A stretch of DNA of 64,000 nt from an uncultured Bacillota bacterium (lineage in GTDB: Bacteria > Bacillota_I > Bacilli_A > RFN20 > CAG-631): the NCBI GenBank assembly GCA_902491575.1, contig CABUID010000006.1, positions 1 through 64,000 of the forward strand, in the 5' to 3' direction. A model generated the notes under the pieces. That model had not been told where the DNA came from and did no database searches. It saw nothing but the letters and a program-made list of their open reading frames with translations. Of this stretch, positions 61,808 through 64,000 are shown piece by piece; positions within the stretch are counted from its first letter, which is position 1; each line of letters starts with the position of its first letter. Made by a program: the position numbers and the translations under genes.

Positions 61808-62389
61808 ATGGGATTAGAAATTTACGAAGAGGCAATAGAAGAGTATTTAGATAATTTAGAACAAACACTAAAAGAACTGCATCAAAATTCATGTTTATTA
61901 TCCGAAGATGTAGATGACATGCTTCAAAGAGCCAAGAAAAAAATTGATAATCTTCTAGAAACAAATGAGCATTACGCACAACTTACATTAGATTTAATCC
62001 ATTTGAGATATAAAGATAAACAGAAATATTCTCTAACGGAGATTGCAAAACAAAAAGATAATTTAAATCCAAGTTATGTCATCCAATCTTGGTTACGTGA
62101 TAAAAACACATTGGAATTGCTTTGCCTTTGGGAGAAAGAACACAACCCAGATTTCAATTTAGAAGAAGCAAGGAAGTTAATTGACAAAACAAAAGAATCA
62201 TCATTCACACTGACTTTAAAAATTTGGATTGCCAATACAAATGCAAAAGGGTTGATATCAAAACAAGGAAAAGGTGGAGGAACATATGCTCATCATGAAA
62301 TCGCAATAGATTTTATAACAAGGTTATTTCCTGAAAAAAGATACGAGTTAATGAAAATGATAATAAATAGAATTTTACAAATTAAGTGA
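61808..62389 (+). CDS. KilA-N domain protein
   Basis: A 193-residue protein. The C-terminal ~110 residues fit a KilA-N DNA-binding domain: SYVIQSWLRDKNTLELLCLW, then SSFTLTLKIWIANTNAKG, and the GKGGGTYAHHEIAIDFITRL motif characteristic of the family in phage-related proteins. The first ~80 residues are acidic and helical (coiled-coil-like) with no known domain. KilA-N proteins occur in phages, plasmids and defence islands. The stop is TGA, unlike the TAA of nearby core genes. It could regulate the two following genes; that is inference from position. Confidence 0.8.
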   Translation: MGLEIYEEAIEEYLDNLEQTLKELHQNSCLLSEDVDDMLQRAKKKIDNLLETNEHYAQLTLDLIHLRYKDKQKYSLTEIAKQKDNLNPSYVIQSWLRDKNTLELLCLWEKEHNPDFNLEEARKLIDKTKESSFTLTLKIWIANTNAKGLISKQGKGGGTYAHHEIAIDFITRLFPEKRYELMKMIINRILQIK

Positions 62390-62442
62390 GTTTAATTGTT
62401 TAAAATTGATGATTATTAGCAAAATTATGAAGGAGGGATATA

Positions 62443-63066
62443 ATGATCAAGTATGTCACAAAAAGAGAAAGAAAAATTGCTAATTCAAGAGCAATAAAAA
62501 TAGTTAAGGATTTACAAAATTATTTATCTCCTAAATATAAAATTGACCCAAAATTAGTTGGATCAGGACGATATAATGCTGTTGTATGTGATGATAACGG
62601 AGTCTATGATATGGATTACCAACTTATATTGACAAATAATTGCAAATGTGAAATCTTTGATGCAAATGTAATACGAAAAGACTTTTTAAATGCTTTTAAT
62701 AAAATAAAAAATGAGAATGAGAGAGTTGAAAATTCTACATCAGTTATAACTATCAGAGTTTCAAATAATAAAGGCAACTTCAATGGAAAAAATGAACAAT
62801 TTAGTTTTGACTTTGCAATTATTATTGAGAATGATGATGGATCATTTATAACTCGACGTGATGATGAAAATCATTATGTTTGGAATAAATTGCCTAGTAA
62901 AAACAGTGATATTTATAAAAAGTTTTACTCATTGAAATATGATAAACAAAAAGTCATAATCGAAAAGGTAATAAATAGGAAAATAAAAGAAAAGGCTAAA
63001 CCAAAAGAACAGCGTATTTCATCATCGATAATTTTTATGGAAGAAGTTAATAATTATAGAGGTTAA
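62443..63066 (+). CDS. Nucleotidyltransferase-like protein of the polymerase-beta superfamily
   Basis: A 207-residue protein. The helix-turn strand with Gly40-Ser41 (KLVGSGRYNAV), the acidic pair Asp56-x-Asp58 (VYDMDYQLIL) and a third Asp123 (FSFDFAIII) are placed like the GS...DxD...D catalytic set of nucleotidyltransferases. The C-terminal half is basic and ends in a short motif, SSSIIFMEEVNNYR. It is larger than minimal MNT antitoxins (~100-140 residues) and shorter than typical CBASS nucleotidyltransferases. A strong AGGAGGG lies six bases upstream. The HEPN gene starts one base after its stop, so the two are strictly coupled. Confidence 0.65.
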   Translation: MIKYVTKRERKIANSRAIKIVKDLQNYLSPKYKIDPKLVGSGRYNAVVCDDNGVYDMDYQLILTNNCKCEIFDANVIRKDFLNAFNKIKNENERVENSTSVITIRVSNNKGNFNGKNEQFSFDFAIIIENDDGSFITRRDDENHYVWNKLPSKNSDIYKKFYSLKYDKQKVIIEKVINRKIKEKAKPKEQRISSSIIFMEEVNNYRG

Positions 63067-63067
63067 A

Positions 63068-63727
63068 ATGAAAATTGAAAATGTATTAAATCAAATGAAA
63101 TATGAAAATTCAAAAGAATTAGAAGAAGCCAAAAAGTATATAGCATTAAAAGGAATGGTGCAATATCAACGTATTATTAATTATTGTAAAAGTCTATCTA
63201 ATGAATTACCAACATATATAGAAATATCCAGCCTTTATCGTTATGATAAACGATTGAGGGATAATCTTTATATTTATATGGCAACAGTAGAAGAATTTAT
63301 GAGAGCACATATAGGAAATAAATTTGAGAATGATGATTTTAATTTAGTAAAAACAGAACAATTCATCAAAAAACAAAATAAATATAAATCCGTTTCTCTT
63401 ACATTAGAGCAACTTACTTTAGGTGAACTTATTCAATTAGTTTTAAAAAATAAAATAATATTTCAAGATGTATATAACTTGGCAACTTTAAAAACAAATT
63501 TGAATGCTTTTCGTGTGTTAAGAAATAAAGTAAGCCATCACAATTTTTTGTTTTCAGAAACATATGAGACATGTATGATTAATAGTATTGCCGATAAAAC
63601 AATAAAACACAATATTGATAATGTGAAGTTTCTACTACCAATTGAATATAGACAAGGATTTAGCAAAACAATTAATGAGTGTGTAAAAGAGTTACTGATA
63701 AATGATTCTATTCAAATAAAGATTTGA
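63068..63727 (+). CDS. Abi_2 (AbiD/AbiF-like) HEPN protein
   Basis: A 219-residue, mostly helical protein. An N-terminal YQRIINYCKSL helix and YRYDKRLRDNLYIYMATVEE resemble the start of Abi_2 family proteins; the C-terminal LRNKVSHHNFL gives an R-x4-H motif (Arg152 to His157) of HEPN ribonucleases, in the AbiD/F form RN...HH. Such proteins are abortive-infection effectors that cleave RNA. In HepT-type toxins a Tyr two after His is the target of AMP transfer; here it reads Asn, then Phe. The ribosome binding site AGAGG lies inside the preceding gene. TGA stop. Confidence 0.78.
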   Translation: MKIENVLNQMKYENSKELEEAKKYIALKGMVQYQRIINYCKSLSNELPTYIEISSLYRYDKRLRDNLYIYMATVEEFMRAHIGNKFENDDFNLVKTEQFIKKQNKYKSVSLTLEQLTLGELIQLVLKNKIIFQDVYNLATLKTNLNAFRVLRNKVSHHNFLFSETYETCMINSIADKTIKHNIDNVKFLLPIEYRQGFSKTINECVKELLINDSIQIKI

Positions 63728-64000
63728 AATAAGATATTTTCATAATTGTTGTTTACTATCAAAATAAAAAATAGCCATTTCGTATGCCTTACACATAAAA
63801 AACATATAGGTTTGATACAATGAAAAATCGTTGTGTTGAACATTTTTTCTTTGTAGTTTTAGTGATTTTGATCTAGTTTTGTTGATTTTAAACATTTTTA
63901 GCTTAATCTAGAGCAAAAATACTTTCGTTAAAATTAACATAAATGCCATTTTTAAGAGAATATTGTTTAAACAAAATCAACTGTCAGGCGAAAGGTATTT
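63728..64000. other. Gene-free AT-rich end of window
   Basis: No ORF, hairpin terminator, tRNA-end repeat or other clear element is visible in these 273 bases. The GTTTAAAC at 63965 is a short palindrome only. Confidence 0.5.

Noticed and set aside
61494..63727. tRNA-Gly as an attachment site of an integrated element
   Set aside because: No integrase gene and no second copy of the tRNA 3' end are present up to the window edge, so an att site cannot be supported from this sequence.
1..64000. Mycoplasma-type genetic code (UGA as Trp)
   Set aside because: UGA ends several genes cleanly, including the ATGA junction of tldD and tldE at 21607-21610 and the FAD-Rieske gene at 8131, while Trp is encoded by UGG.
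1..64000. CRISPR arrays, rRNA genes, insertion sequences or prophage structural genes
   Set aside because: None was found: no regularly spaced identical repeats, no transposase-like or phage head/tail proteins, and only one tRNA were recognised.

Overview
The window comes from a very AT-rich, low-GC Gram-positive-type chromosome and spans the replication origin. The standard bacterial code is in use: UGA is a real stop in several genes, including the ATGA overlap between the TldD and TldE genes, which argues against a mycoplasma-type code. A D,D-carboxypeptidase, several lipoproteins with lipobox cysteines, a YfhO/GT2 polymer-glycosylation pair, AddAB, formate-tetrahydrofolate ligase and a rich set of intracellular glycosidases suggest a walled, carbohydrate-scavenging, probably gut-associated member of the Bacilli/Erysipelotrichia branch. 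That placement is inferred from gene content, not from any database search.

Layout. Positions 1-7.2 kb: a P-type cation ATPase with its own promoter and operator-like repeat, a secreted endonuclease I lipoprotein and a GH20 hexosaminidase, all on the plus strand. 7.2-13.8 kb (minus): an SDR, an FAD-Rieske oxidoreductase, a beta-propeller surface protein, a D,D-carboxypeptidase, an unknown Cys-motif protein overlapping a ParA/Soj ATPase, and DUF378. 13.9-17.4 kb: a LolA-like anchored protein and a ClpA-type AAA+ unfoldase. 17.5-26.1 kb (minus): a tightly packed eight-gene operon with a sugar isomerase, GH36 alpha-galactosidase, TldD, TldE, GDPD, a small membrane protein, a mutarotase and a Vat-like acetyltransferase. 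26.2-29.7 kb (plus): an Eis-like GNAT, a CotH-like lipoprotein and DUF523. 29.7-35.9 kb (minus): addB-addA-HAD phosphatase. Then a SNF2 helicase with a SWIM finger (plus), an ABC exporter pair, GH31, PduL, a lipid kinase, DUF1540, fhs and yfhO (minus), a divergent GT2 and a CDF transporter (plus), and a Gfo/Idh/MocA oxidoreductase and a membrane-anchored RCC1-like protein (minus).

The origin lies at about 57.2-59.0 kb. rpmH-rnpA-yidC-jag run leftward and dnaA-dnaN run rightward. Three perfect DnaA boxes sit upstream of dnaA, a near-consensus box sits inside the dnaA promoter, and a very AT-rich stretch separates dnaA and dnaN. Most genes to the left are on the minus strand, co-oriented with leftward replication. 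The usual yaaA-recF-gyrB-gyrA block does not follow dnaN; instead there is an N-acylglucosamine 2-epimerase gene, a tRNA-Gly(GCC), and an accessory cassette.

The cassette (61.7-63.7 kb) holds a KilA-N protein, a polymerase-beta-like nucleotidyltransferase and, one base downstream, an Abi_2-type HEPN protein with an R-x4-H motif. This is the best candidate in the window for an undescribed defence or toxin-antitoxin system. Other unusual points are a domain of about 190 residues inserted between M3 and M4 of the P-type ATPase, a YidC with a large extracytoplasmic N-terminal domain and Lys in place of the usual groove Arg, an orphan ParA with a non-ParB partner, and a terminator-like hairpin between rpmH and rnpA.
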